A stretch of DNA of 64,000 nucleotides from Flavobacteriales bacterium UBA7666 (GCA_002483265.1 DLHO01000010.1:108142-172141); one strand, 5' to 3'; numbered from the stretch's first letter, positions 33,757 to 42,910 are shown. Program-made: numbers and translations. The notes: generated by a model from the letters alone, not told the origin.

Positions 33757-36168
33757 ATGAAGTACTTGCTTTCCATCTTAATACTTTCAACTTCGTCTTT
33801 TATTTTTGCTCAAACAGGTAGAATTACCGGTAAGGTACGCGACCTACAAGGTGACGCTGTTGTCGGCGCATCCGTTTTTGTAAGGACCACACAACTCTAC
33901 GGAGCGAATTCAGATGAAAACGGCCAGTTTGTTTTGGAGCTTCCTGTGGGAGTTTACAACCTGATTTGCCGCATGGAGGGAATGAATACAGATACCATTC
34001 AAATCAACGTAACCGAAAACGGAATCGTTGAATTGGATATCCCTATGGAAGAAATCTCGACCGTATTGGATGTAGTAGAAGTAAAAGTTGGAAAGTTCGA
34101 TAAACCTTTGGAGGATCAGACTGTTTCTATGGAAATCCTGAAACCCCGATTAATTGAAAGCAAGAATACACGAAGCATTGAAACCGCATTAGACCAAACT
34201 CCGGGATTAAACATTTTGGATGGGGAACCTCAAATTCGCGGAGGAAGTGGATTTACCTTTGGAGTTGGTTCTAAAGTAGCCGTACTAGTTGATGATATGC
34301 CCATGCTTTCAGGAGATGCTGGACGTCCGGAATGGGGATTCATTCCAGTTGAAAACATCAGCCAGGTGGAAGTAATCAAAGGAGCAGCTTCGGTACTTTC
34401 CGGTAGTTCCGCTTTATCAGGTTCTATTAATATCCGTACTGCTTATCCAACATCCAAACCACTAACCAAAGTAATCCTGTATTCCGGATTATATAGCACG
34501 CCATCACAACAAGATTCAAAATGGTATGATGATACTCCTTTAATCTCAGGAGCAACATTTTTACATTCCCGTAAATACAAACAATGGGACTTGGTATTTG
34601 GAGGTAATTTGAATTACGATCATGGCTATATGGGTCCCCCTCAATATAAAGACACATTAGCTTGGGCAGACACACTTACAAACTTCTCCAATAAACAAAT
34701 GGTTAGTAAAAGAGCCCGTGTTAATTTCAATTTATCACGAAGAGCAAAAAACATTAAGGGAGTAGTGTACGGAGTAAACGGTAATTTTATGCTTGCTGAA
34801 AGCAACATGGTACTTGCCTGGCTAGATGATACGAGTGGATTGTATCGTGCCTATCCCGGAGCTGTCTTTATGCAAAAGCAATTGATTTTTAATATTGACC
34901 CATATATTCTTTTCACTACCAAATCGGGTGGCAAACATTCTTTACGAACGCGTCTTTTAAGAACACTAAACGAGATGACTGCCAATCTGGATAACCAATC
35001 TACCGTTCTTTATGGTGACTACCAATATAGAACATCCATTAAGCAAATTATTCCTGTTGACTTCATCGGGGGAATTACAGCTCAAAATACGCATTCTTAC
35101 TCCAACATGTACAGGGGTTCGGGCAGGCCGGTTAATCAAATGCTAAATCTTTCCGCATATGCTCAGGCAGAAAAAAAATTCTGGAAACGCTTAACAATTT
35201 CCGTTGGAGGCCGTTTGGAATATTTTCAGCTAAATGATACTGTTACAGCATTAAAACCAATCTTCAGAGCAGGTTCCAACTTCAAAATCCATAAAGCAAC
35301 CTTCCTTAGAGCTTCTTACGGTCAAGGTTATCGTTTTCCAACAATCACAGAGCGCTTTATCCAAACAGGAGTTGGAAGTTTCGGTGTTTTCCCGAACCCG
35401 GAATTAAAAGCAGAAACAAGTTGGAATGCAGAGTTTGGTATCAAACAAGGTTTCAAAATTGGGCCTGTAATGAGCTTTTTCGATGTCGCTGGTTTTTGGC
35501 AGGAATATCAAAACACCATTGAGTACATGTTCGGAATATGGCATTCTTTCTCATCCTTAGAAGAAATGTCAAAAGGTGCAGGATTCAAATTTTTGAACAC
35601 CGGAAAATCAAGAGTACGGGGAATAGATGCTTCTCTTGCCGGAACGGTTGCCATCGGAAAAAAAGGAGATTTGACTTTCCTATGCGGTTATACTTATATT
35701 GTTCCACAAACCCTAAACCCGGATTACCTCTATGCGACAGATTCATTAAATCGTAAATTCACTTACAACACCACTTCATTGGATTCTAATTCCAGAATTT
35801 TGAAATATCGTTTTCTACACAATGTAAAAATCGATATGGAATATACTTTCGCAAAAAAATTATCTGTTGGATTCAGTGCCAAGTATTATTCAAAAATTAT
35901 AAATATGGATGCCGTTATAAAGGATTTTGAAGAGACGACAAATAATATTAATCTTATCCCAAACATACGTTATATGGATTACTATAACACACATCGTTTT
36001 GGTAACTGGATTTTTGATGCACGTATTTCTTATTCACTTAAAGACAAACACCGTTTTGCACTTATTGGAAGTAATATTCTAAACAGAACATATTCTTTGA
36101 GACCTTTGAAAATCGAAGCTCCAAGAACAGTTATGTTACAATACACGCTGAAATTAGGAGGTGATTAA
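33757..36168 (+). CDS. TonB-dependent outer-membrane receptor
   Basis: This 803-residue protein has a signal peptide, a carboxypeptidase-regulatory-like domain (residues of about 20-105, GRITGKVRDLQGDAVVGASV), a plug domain (about 115-235, with the segment TPGLNILDGEPQIRGGSGF and VEVIKGAASVLSGSSALSG) and a 22-stranded barrel region to the C-terminus. It should import a large or metal-bound substrate energised by TonB. No SusD-like partner follows, so it is not a SusC/D pair; a siderophore, vitamin or copper substrate is possible. The Sco1-type gene 45 bp downstream is suggestive of metal but not proof. Confidence 0.93.
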   Translation: MKYLLSILILSTSSFIFAQTGRITGKVRDLQGDAVVGASVFVRTTQLYGANSDENGQFVLELPVGVYNLICRMEGMNTDTIQINVTENGIVELDIPMEEISTVLDVVEVKVGKFDKPLEDQTVSMEILKPRLIESKNTRSIETALDQTPGLNILDGEPQIRGGSGFTFGVGSKVAVLVDDMPMLSGDAGRPEWGFIPVENISQVEVIKGAASVLSGSSALSGSINIRTAYPTSKPLTKVILYSGLYSTPSQQDSKWYDDTPLISGATFLHSRKYKQWDLVFGGNLNYDHGYMGPPQYKDTLAWADTLTNFSNKQMVSKRARVNFNLSRRAKNIKGVVYGVNGNFMLAESNMVLAWLDDTSGLYRAYPGAVFMQKQLIFNIDPYILFTTKSGGKHSLRTRLLRTLNEMTANLDNQSTVLYGDYQYRTSIKQIIPVDFIGGITAQNTHSYSNMYRGSGRPVNQMLNLSAYAQAEKKFWKRLTISVGGRLEYFQLNDTVTALKPIFRAGSNFKIHKATFLRASYGQGYRFPTITERFIQTGVGSFGVFPNPELKAETSWNAEFGIKQGFKIGPVMSFFDVAGFWQEYQNTIEYMFGIWHSFSSLEEMSKGAGFKFLNTGKSRVRGIDASLAGTVAIGKKGDLTFLCGYTYIVPQTLNPDYLYATDSLNRKFTYNTTSLDSNSRILKYRFLHNVKIDMEYTFAKKLSVGFSAKYYSKIINMDAVIKDFEETTNNINLIPNIRYMDYYNTHRFGNWIFDARISYSLKDKHRFALIGSNILNRTYSLRPLKIEAPRTVMLQYTLKLGGD

Positions 36169-36192
36169 TGTTTTCTGAAAGACTTTAGCACG

Positions 36193-36200
36193 TACTTTTG
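36193..36200 (+). promoter_or_regulatory. -7 promoter element of the Sco1-type gene
   Basis: TACTTTTG matches TAnnTTTG and lies 13 bp before the start codon at 36213, so the message would have a very short leader. Confidence 0.45.
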
Positions 36201-36212
36201 TAAAAAAACAGC

Positions 36213-36872
36213 ATGCGCGTCCTGATAGTTGCTTTGATCTTTATTGCGGGTGTTACCGTTGCTTATTTCCTTACGAAACCAAGTGACGAGAAACCCTTGA
36301 AAATCTATAATCCCATTGACGTGGAATCTGAGATGGTTGATAAAGATCTAAAACGAAAAGGCTTCGGTCATCGCATTCAGGAATTTTCCTTTACCGATCA
36401 AACAGGCAAATCTTACGGATCAAAAGATCTGAAAGGAAAAATCTACGTTGCTGAATACTTCTTTACAACTTGCGGAACAATCTGCCCTGTTATGAATGCA
36501 GAAATGCAACGCGTTCAAGCAGCATTCATTGGAAATGAGCAATTCAAAATTTTAAGCTTCACGGTTGATCCCGAAACAGATTCCGTGGCACAAATGAAAA
36601 TCTATGCAGACGGGCATGGAGCAGATCCCAACCAATGGCATTTTCTGACAGGAGACAAAAAAGATTTGTATAAACTCGCACGCAGAAGCTTCTTTGTTCT
36701 GAAACCGGCTGAAGCAGCTAACCAAGGAGATGTAGGTTCGGATTTTATTCATACCAACTACTTTGTTTTAGTAGATACCAAAAAGCAAATTCGCGGATAC
36801 TATGACGGAACGAATTCCAAAGAAGTGGATAAGCTGATTGGGGATATTCATAAGCTTCTGGAAGAAAATTAA
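36213..36872 (+). CDS. Sco1/SenC-family copper chaperone or thiol protein
   Basis: This 219-residue protein has one N-terminal anchor helix (residues 2-19) and a thioredoxin-like periplasmic domain. The copper-binding CxxxC motif (Cys87 and Cys91 in TTCGTICP) and the distant His180 in DFIHTNYF match the Sco ligand set that delivers copper to the CuA site of cytochrome c oxidase. No oxidase genes are in the window. The upstream TonB receptor ends 45 bp before but the gene has its own promoter element. Confidence 0.92.
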   Translation: MRVLIVALIFIAGVTVAYFLTKPSDEKPLKIYNPIDVESEMVDKDLKRKGFGHRIQEFSFTDQTGKSYGSKDLKGKIYVAEYFFTTCGTICPVMNAEMQRVQAAFIGNEQFKILSFTVDPETDSVAQMKIYADGHGADPNQWHFLTGDKKDLYKLARRSFFVLKPAEAANQGDVGSDFIHTNYFVLVDTKKQIRGYYDGTNSKEVDKLIGDIHKLLEEN

Positions 36873-36910
36873 TCAAATCCTCACAAACATTAATGACGCA
36901 AAAACACATG

Positions 36911-37044
36911 TTTTACCACAAATGCGCAACTATTTGAGGCGCTTACCAGTCGCCTCCATATCCATAAGCATTAATAAATTATACTTATTCGCTTCAAAAG
37001 CGAGTGCGGTAGCCGAGCCAATAATTTGTGCATTTGCGGTAAAA
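36911..37044. repeat. MITE-like intergenic element with imperfect 19-bp terminal inverted repeats
   Basis: TTTTACCACAAATGCGCAA at 36911-36929 faces the inverted copy at 37026-37044 (TTGTGCATTTGCGGTAAAA), 17 of 19 matching. The 134-bp unit also holds partly complementary inner arms (GAGGCGCTTACCAG against CGGTAGCCGAGCC) and an AT-rich centre. It carries no ORF. The same 19-mer occurs once more at 28916-28934. It occupies the 287-bp gap between the Sco1-type gene and the MFS gene. Confidence 0.5.
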
Positions 37045-37128
37045 AATACTAGTGGGTGTTAATTGTGATTAATCACCACTTCAAAGGTGGAACTTTAGAA
37101 TTTCAAGTATTCGTTTCGGAATTCTGCT

Positions 37129-37136
37129 TATTTTCG
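37129..37136 (+). promoter_or_regulatory. Promoter-like element TAnnTTCG before the MFS gene
   Basis: TATTTTCG resembles the -7 consensus with TTCG in place of TTTG. It lies 23 bp before the start codon. Similar TAnnTTCG octamers precede trpS, radA and the DUF2341 gene in this window. Confidence 0.35.
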
Positions 37137-37159
37137 GCAGGTAATCCAATTCGCAATCC

Positions 37160-38929
37160 ATGCAAACTACAAAAACAAACTACGGAGCACTTTCCACATT
37201 AACCACTGTTTTCTTCTTCTGGGGATTCATCGCAGCAGGAAACAATATTTTTATTCCCTTCTGCAGACATTACTTTGATTTAGATCAATTTCAAAGCCAG
37301 TTAATTGATTTTGCTTTCTACGGTGCTTATTATTTGGGGGCGCTTGGTTTATTTGTTTTCAGTACAGTTACCGGAAGAGATTTGGTTTCCACATGGGGCT
37401 ATAAAAAAAGTATTGTTCAGGGATTACTTTTCTCTGCTTTAGGTGCTGCGATGATGATCATCTCTGTGTACCTGAATGTCTTTGCAGCTATGTTATTTGG
37501 TTTATTCATTGTCGCATTGGGCTTTTCACTGCAACAAACTTCGGCTAATCCATTCATGATCTCATTGGGAGATGAAAAGACGGGTAGCAACCGTATTAAT
37601 TTAGGCGGTGCAATCAACAGTTTAGGTACTAACATTGGTCCGATCATAATTTCCCTTGCGCTTTTCGGGACCACTGCTGCGATCAAAGATGAAAAGATTG
37701 CGTCTCTGGGTTTGAATAAAGTAGTCGTTTTGTATGCATGTGTTGGCTGTTTATTCCTCGGTGTAGCAGCATTATTTGCATTTTCAAAAAGACTTCCCTC
37801 CGGAATATTAGAACAAAATGTTAGTGATTCATCCGAAAAAGCTAAAAAAGCAATGGTCACCCTATTGGTTGTAACCGGGGTTTTTATTGCTTGTTATTCT
37901 CCTGTTCTTAATAGCTATCGCTCCGATGAAGCAAAACAGCTAACGGAATTAAAAGGGGATTTGGAGCAATTGACAATTGGAGAAAATAATAAACCGATCC
38001 AAAATTTGACGACTGCTCAGCTGGAAACAAAAAAAGAAATCGGGGCTGAGATCAAAAAAATACAGGAACCTCTTGAAAAATATAGAATGGCTTGGCTTTC
38101 AGCCGGACTTTTATGCGTATTGGGTGGCATTCTATTTGCCAACCGTTCTGCAAAAAAGAATGAAAATGGCTGGGGAGCATTAAAATATCCGCAGTTGAGT
38201 TTGGGAATGCTGGCCATCTTTGTCTATGTGGGCGTAGAAGTGGCCGTAGGAAGTAACTTGAGCGAACTGTTAAAGCAACCTGCATTTGGCGGTTATGATT
38301 CATCTGAAACCACTCCTTTTATTGCTATGTACTGGGGAAGTCTGATGATCGGGCGTTGGTCAGGCTCAATCAATGCATTCAATCTTTCCCAGCAAACAAA
38401 GCTGATCCTGAAATTCATCGTTCCTCTCATCGCTCTTGGAGTGAGCTTAACGGTTTCGGTTGTTTCAGGATACAATGTAAAACCACTTTATTGGTATTTC
38501 ATCTGCGTTCTGATCCAAATAGCAGCTTCTTATTTGACCAAGGATAAACCTGCACGTTCTCTGGCAATTTTCGGAAGTCTGGGATTACTCTGTATCATCA
38601 TAGGTCTGTCCACAACCGGAATGGTTGCCATTTACGCATTTTTAAGCGCAGGACTTTTCTGCTCAACCATGTGGTCATGTATTTTCTCTCTTTCTCTTGC
38701 AGGATTAGGGAAACATCAGGCACAAGGGTCAGGTTTCCTGGTCATGATGATTTTGGGTGGAGGACTAATCCCGCCGATCCAGGGAAAATTATCCGACATC
38801 ATTGGAATCCAACCTTCTTTCATTGTTGGAGCAGTTTGTTTTGCTTACATCACTTTCTTTGCAATCTTCGTAAATAAACTGCTCAAAAAGCAGGGTATTT
38901 CGCTCGATAGCGATGCAGCAAGTCATTAA
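37160..38929 (+). CDS. MFS sugar transporter of the FHS (fucose/glucose-galactose permease) type with an extra membrane insertion
   Basis: This 589-residue inner-membrane protein resembles FHS-family sugar:proton symporters: FFFWGFIAAGNNIFIPFC at the N-terminus, the QQTSANPFMISLG helix, and LGTNIGPII. Family members are usually about 400-450 residues. Here an extra segment at about residues 228-330 adds two hydrophobic helices (VTLLVVTGVFIACYSPVL and WLSAGLLCVLGGILFA) enclosing a charged, helical, coiled-coil-like loop of about 60 residues between the two halves. The C-terminal half (VYVGVEVAVGSNLSELL onwards) is normal. The sugar is not deducible. Confidence 0.88.
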   Translation: MQTTKTNYGALSTLTTVFFFWGFIAAGNNIFIPFCRHYFDLDQFQSQLIDFAFYGAYYLGALGLFVFSTVTGRDLVSTWGYKKSIVQGLLFSALGAAMMIISVYLNVFAAMLFGLFIVALGFSLQQTSANPFMISLGDEKTGSNRINLGGAINSLGTNIGPIIISLALFGTTAAIKDEKIASLGLNKVVVLYACVGCLFLGVAALFAFSKRLPSGILEQNVSDSSEKAKKAMVTLLVVTGVFIACYSPVLNSYRSDEAKQLTELKGDLEQLTIGENNKPIQNLTTAQLETKKEIGAEIKKIQEPLEKYRMAWLSAGLLCVLGGILFANRSAKKNENGWGALKYPQLSLGMLAIFVYVGVEVAVGSNLSELLKQPAFGGYDSSETTPFIAMYWGSLMIGRWSGSINAFNLSQQTKLILKFIVPLIALGVSLTVSVVSGYNVKPLYWYFICVLIQIAASYLTKDKPARSLAIFGSLGLLCIIIGLSTTGMVAIYAFLSAGLFCSTMWSCIFSLSLAGLGKHQAQGSGFLVMMILGGGLIPPIQGKLSDIIGIQPSFIVGAVCFAYITFFAIFVNKLLKKQGISLDSDAASH

Positions 38930-38949
38930 ATTGGTGAATTATATTTTCG

Positions 38950-38976
38950 AAAAGCGGCAACATTGTCGCTTTTTTT
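38950..38976 (+). terminator. Intrinsic terminator after the MFS gene
   Basis: AAAAGCG at 38950-38956 pairs with CGCTTTT at 38967-38973, followed by more T residues. The stem is short but the T run is strong. Confidence 0.65.
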
Positions 38977-39066
38977 GGCTCCAGACCCCACCAATTCTCA
39001 TTTTTCTAAAATAATCTATATTGTTTCTAAATAAGAGCAAAGCTTCATTTAGGTCGTTCTAGCTAT

Positions 39067-39074
39067 TAAATTTG
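39067..39074 (+). promoter_or_regulatory. -7 promoter element of the succinate dehydrogenase operon
   Basis: TAAATTTG matches TAnnTTTG and lies 29 bp before the sdhC start codon. It is downstream of the MFS gene terminator, so it likely drives sdhC, sdhA and sdhB together. Confidence 0.55.
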
Positions 39075-39103
39075 TATCGTTTGAAACATTTTTTAAAAAT
39101 ACT

Positions 39104-40024
39104 ATGAGTAAATCTGGAATATTTACGTCCTCACTCGCAAAGAAATATTGGATGGCTCTTACCGGGCTTTTCCTGATAACCTTTCTTGTCGGACACTTGT
39201 TGGGGAACCTTCAACTAATCACAAAAACGGGAGAAGAAGGTAGACGCGCGTTCAACGAGTATGCGTACTTCATGGGTCACAACATCTTTATTAAGATCTT
39301 GGCTTATGTTACTTACTTCTCTATTTTAGCTCACGCTTGCATTGGATTGTACTTAGCTGTGCAGAACAAAAAAGCTCGTCCGCAAAATTACGCTTACAAC
39401 AGACCTGGAACTAACTCAGGTGCGGCTTCACGTTACATGGCTATTTTGGGTACAATCATTCTGGTATTCATTTGCACACACATGGCAAACTTCTGGTATA
39501 AGCAAAAGGTTGCTGAAACAGTTCCATTACATGTTTTGCACAAAGAAATTACGGAAGAGCAGCAGAATCCAATGACTGGTCAAACCATCAAACAGGTAAT
39601 TCCAATCGACTACGTTCTAACAACCAAAGGAGATTATATGCCATTTGCATATGTTGATCCGCAGTCACAGCAAAAAATGGAGTTAATGGATGTGAAAGAA
39701 GGAACACATCTGTATGACAAGAAGGCTGAACTTCAAGTTGGTGAAGGTTATAGAGATTTACATACGGTCGTAATGAACTTCTTTGGTCAATCAGAACAAG
39801 GACAGCCAACAAATGAATGGGCTCTTGTTGCGGTTATCTTATATGTTGTTTCGATGTTTGTTTTGATGTTCCACTTGTGGCACGGATTTGCTTCTTCATT
39901 CCAATCATTGGGATTGAACCACAAGAAATACAACGGAATAATTACGTTTACCGGTAAAGCGTTCGCAATTGTGGTTCCTTTACTTTTCGCGATTATACCA
40001 GTTATGATTTATTTAAATAGATAA
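39104..40024 (+). CDS. sdhC: Succinate dehydrogenase cytochrome b558-type membrane subunit, enlarged
   Basis: This 306-residue subunit anchors the enzyme in the inner membrane and carries the haems and quinone site. It matches the five-helix Bacteroidota form: AKKYWMALTGLFL, GRRAFNEYAYFMGHN, GTIILVFICTHMANFW, and the late FGKAF-like KAFAIVVPLLFAIIPV helix. Candidate haem-ligand histidines are His31, His77, His126, His257 and His260. Relatives are about 220-230 residues. The difference is a hydrophilic insertion at about residues 133-216, between the third and fourth helices, with many Gln, Glu and Lys residues. It leads a three-gene operon with sdhA 18 bp downstream. Confidence 0.92.
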   Translation: MSKSGIFTSSLAKKYWMALTGLFLITFLVGHLLGNLQLITKTGEEGRRAFNEYAYFMGHNIFIKILAYVTYFSILAHACIGLYLAVQNKKARPQNYAYNRPGTNSGAASRYMAILGTIILVFICTHMANFWYKQKVAETVPLHVLHKEITEEQQNPMTGQTIKQVIPIDYVLTTKGDYMPFAYVDPQSQQKMELMDVKEGTHLYDKKAELQVGEGYRDLHTVVMNFFGQSEQGQPTNEWALVAVILYVVSMFVLMFHLWHGFASSFQSLGLNHKKYNGIITFTGKAFAIVVPLLFAIIPVMIYLNR

Positions 40025-40042
40025 CATTCAAAAAAGTACTTT

Positions 40043-42055
40043 ATGTCTATTCTAGATTCAAAAATACCAGAAGGTCACATTTCAAAAAAATGGACTGACT
40101 ACAAAGACCACTTGCGCTTAGTTGCTCCAAATAACCGTCCGAAAATTGACGTAATCGTTGTTGGAACAGGTTTGGCAGGTGCAGCAGCAGCGGCATCGCT
40201 AGGAGAAATGGGATACAACGTAAAAGCGTTTTGTTTTCAGGATTCTCCACGCCGTGCACACTCGATTGCAGCTCAAGGTGGTATCAATGCAGCAAAAAAC
40301 TATCAAAATGACGGTGACTCTATTTACCGTTTATTCTACGATACAATCAAAGGTGGTGATTACCGTGCGCGTGAAGCAAACGTGCACCGCTTGGCAGAAG
40401 TATCCGGAAACATCATTGATCAATGTGTTGCTCAAGGTGTTCCGTTTGCACGTGAATACGGAGGTTTGTTAGACAACCGTTCATTCGGTGGTACACAAGT
40501 TCAACGTACTTTCTACGCGGCTGGTCAAACAGGTCAACAATTGTTATTGGGTGCTTACTCAGCTATTTCACGTCAAATTGGATTGGGAAATGTTCAGATG
40601 TATAACCGTCATGAAATGCTGGACTTAGTAAAAGTAGATGGAAAAGCACGCGGAATCATTGCACGTAATTTAATTACCGGTGAAATAGAGCGTCATTCAG
40701 CTCACGCGGTAATTCTTTGTACGGGTGGTTACGGAAATGTATACTTCCTTTCTACCAATGCTATGGGATCTAACGTAACAGCAGCTTGGAAAGCACACAA
40801 ACGTGGAGCTTACTTCGCAAATCCATGTTATGTACAAATTCACCCAACATGTATTCCAGTTCACGGAACAAACCAATCGAAATTGACCTTGATGTCAGAA
40901 TCATTGCGTAATTCCGGTCGTATTTGGGTACCAAAGAAAAAAGAAGATGCACAAGCAATTCGTGAAGGTAAAATGAAGCCTACCGAAATTGCAGAAGAAG
41001 ATAGAGATTATTACTTGGAGCGTCGTTATCCGGCATTTGGAAACTTAGTTCCTCGTGACGTTGCTTCACGCGCTGCTAAAGAGCGTTGTGATGCTGGTTT
41101 CGGGATCGAAGCGAACGACACGATGGAAGGTGTTTACTTAGATTTCTCTGCTGAAATTATTTCGAAAGGAAAACAAACGGCTTATACTGCAGGAAATCAC
41201 AACCCAAGTCAGGAAGAAATACTGAAATTGGGTAAAAAATGGGTAGAAGAGAAATACGGAAACTTGTTCCAGATGTATGAAAAAATTACAGATGAGAACC
41301 CGTATGAAACACCTATGAAAATTTATCCGGCAGTTCACTACACTATGGGAGGCGTTTGGGTTGATTACAACTTACAATCAACAGTCCCTGGTTGTTTCGT
41401 AGCTGGTGAAGCAAACTTCTCTGATCACGGAGCAAACCGCTTAGGAGCTTCAGCACTAATGCAAGGATTAGCAGACGGATATTTCGTATTGCCTTATACT
41501 GTTTCAGATTATTTAGCTGGAGATATTCGTACCGGGAAAATCTCTACTGATTTACCTGAATTCGAAGAAGCAGAAAACCATGTGAAGGATTTGATTTCAA
41601 AATTCTTAACAAACAACGGATCAAAAACTGTTGATCATTTCCACAAACGTTTGGGTCACATTATGTGGAACAAAGTAGGAATGGGTCGAAATGTACAAGG
41701 ATTGACAGAAGCTATTTCAGAAATTGCAGCATTGCGTGAAGAGTTTTACAAAGAAGTTTACGTTCCGGGTGATGCAAATGAATTGAATCCGGAATTGGAG
41801 AAAGCCCTTCGTGTTGCTGACTTCATGGAATTGGGTCAATTAATGGCAAGAGATGCTTTGCAACGCAATGAATCTTGTGGTGGACACTTCCGTGAAGAAT
41901 ACCAGGATGCAGAAGGTGAAACTTTACGTGACGATGAAAACTTTAATTTCGTTGGAGCTTGGGAATACAAAGGAATGGACATCAACCAATCCGAGTTACA
42001 CAAGGAAGTATTGAACTACGAGTATATTAAGATCGCAGCGAGAAATTATAAATAA
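40043..42055 (+). CDS. sdhA: Succinate dehydrogenase/fumarate reductase flavoprotein subunit
   Basis: This 670-residue subunit oxidises succinate to fumarate using covalently bound FAD. The dinucleotide motif GTGLAG is at residues 41-46, and His73 in AHSIAAQGG is the expected covalent FAD attachment site. The substrate region has IHPTCIP and, later, EANFSDHGANRLGASALMQ. Length and order match the Bacteroidota type B enzymes. A short palindromic repeat lies between it and sdhB. The direction in vivo (succinate oxidation or fumarate reduction) is not decidable from sequence. Confidence 0.97.
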   Translation: MSILDSKIPEGHISKKWTDYKDHLRLVAPNNRPKIDVIVVGTGLAGAAAAASLGEMGYNVKAFCFQDSPRRAHSIAAQGGINAAKNYQNDGDSIYRLFYDTIKGGDYRAREANVHRLAEVSGNIIDQCVAQGVPFAREYGGLLDNRSFGGTQVQRTFYAAGQTGQQLLLGAYSAISRQIGLGNVQMYNRHEMLDLVKVDGKARGIIARNLITGEIERHSAHAVILCTGGYGNVYFLSTNAMGSNVTAAWKAHKRGAYFANPCYVQIHPTCIPVHGTNQSKLTLMSESLRNSGRIWVPKKKEDAQAIREGKMKPTEIAEEDRDYYLERRYPAFGNLVPRDVASRAAKERCDAGFGIEANDTMEGVYLDFSAEIISKGKQTAYTAGNHNPSQEEILKLGKKWVEEKYGNLFQMYEKITDENPYETPMKIYPAVHYTMGGVWVDYNLQSTVPGCFVAGEANFSDHGANRLGASALMQGLADGYFVLPYTVSDYLAGDIRTGKISTDLPEFEEAENHVKDLISKFLTNNGSKTVDHFHKRLGHIMWNKVGMGRNVQGLTEAISEIAALREEFYKEVYVPGDANELNPELEKALRVADFMELGQLMARDALQRNESCGGHFREEYQDAEGETLRDDENFNFVGAWEYKGMDINQSELHKEVLNYEYIKIAARNYK

Positions 42056-42066
42056 TTAGGTGGTTG

Positions 42067-42094
42067 GTAGGTTCACGGCGCATCGCGTACCTAC
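42067..42094. repeat. REP-like palindrome between sdhA and sdhB
   Basis: GTAGGT at 42067-42072 pairs with ACCTAC at 42089-42094 around a GC-rich core (CACGGCGCATCGCG). The arms and core resemble the element at 46901-46936 and the half-copy at the left edge. Lying inside an operon, it could be an mRNA-processing or stability element. Confidence 0.5.
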
Positions 42095-42123
42095 ATCCCC
42101 ATCCGAAACATAAATATTGAGAG

Positions 42124-42888
42124 ATGGCATCAAAAACAATAAATATAAACCTGAAGATTTGGCGTCAAAAGAACGTGAATTCAAAAGGAAGTATGGAAAC
42201 ATACAAATTGGACAACGTTTCAACGGATAGTTCATTCTTAGAAATGTTGGATCAATTGAATGAGCAATTAGTTAATTCACGTCAGGAACCCATTGCATTT
42301 GACCATGATTGCCGTGAAGGTATTTGTGGAATGTGTTCGTTGTATATCAATGGAGAAGCTCATGGACCGGATCGCGCAGTAACAACTTGCCAGTTACACA
42401 TGCGTAAATTTAAAGACGGTGAAACCATTTATGTGGAGCCGTGGAGAGCGAAAGCATTTCCGGTAATCAAAGATTTAGTGGTTGACCGTTCAGCATTTGA
42501 CCGTATCCAACAAGCTGGAGGATTCGTTTCTGTAAACACTTCAGGTCGTACCATGGATGCAAATGCCATTCCAATTGGAAAGGCAGAAGCAGACAAGGCA
42601 TTTGAAGCTGCAACGTGTATTGGCTGTGGAGCTTGTGTTGCAAGTTGTAAAAACGCTTCTGCCATGTTGTTCGTTTCAGCGAAAGTATCTCAGTTGGCCT
42701 TATTGCCACAAGGACAGGTTGAAGCACAGCAACGTGTTTTAAACATGGTAAAACAAATGGACGAAGAAGGATTCGGAAACTGCACAAACACCGGTGCTTG
42801 TGCCGTTGAATGTCCGAAAGAGATTTCATTGGAGAACATTGCACGCATGAACCGCGAGTATTTGAAAGCTATGGTTGCTGCAGATTAA
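42124..42888 (+). CDS. sdhB: Succinate dehydrogenase/fumarate reductase iron-sulfur subunit
   Basis: This 254-residue subunit passes electrons from FAD to the membrane anchor through three clusters. The [2Fe-2S] ligands are Cys63, Cys68, Cys71 and Cys89 (HDCREGICGMC, TTC). The [4Fe-4S] and [3Fe-4S] ligands come from Cys165-Cys168-Cys171-Cys175 (CIGCGACVASC) and Cys220-Cys226-Cys230. Length is usual. It follows sdhA after 68 bp containing a palindromic repeat and ends before a strong terminator. Confidence 0.97.
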   Translation: MASKTININLKIWRQKNVNSKGSMETYKLDNVSTDSSFLEMLDQLNEQLVNSRQEPIAFDHDCREGICGMCSLYINGEAHGPDRAVTTCQLHMRKFKDGETIYVEPWRAKAFPVIKDLVVDRSAFDRIQQAGGFVSVNTSGRTMDANAIPIGKAEADKAFEAATCIGCGACVASCKNASAMLFVSAKVSQLALLPQGQVEAQQRVLNMVKQMDEEGFGNCTNTGACAVECPKEISLENIARMNREYLKAMVAAD

Positions 42889-42910
42889 GTTATTATCACT
42901 CGTTATATTA

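Noticed and set aside
42467..42844. 125-codon frame opposite sdhB
   Set aside because: Lies within a highly conserved sdhB and encodes a low-complexity Leu/Gln/His-rich product.
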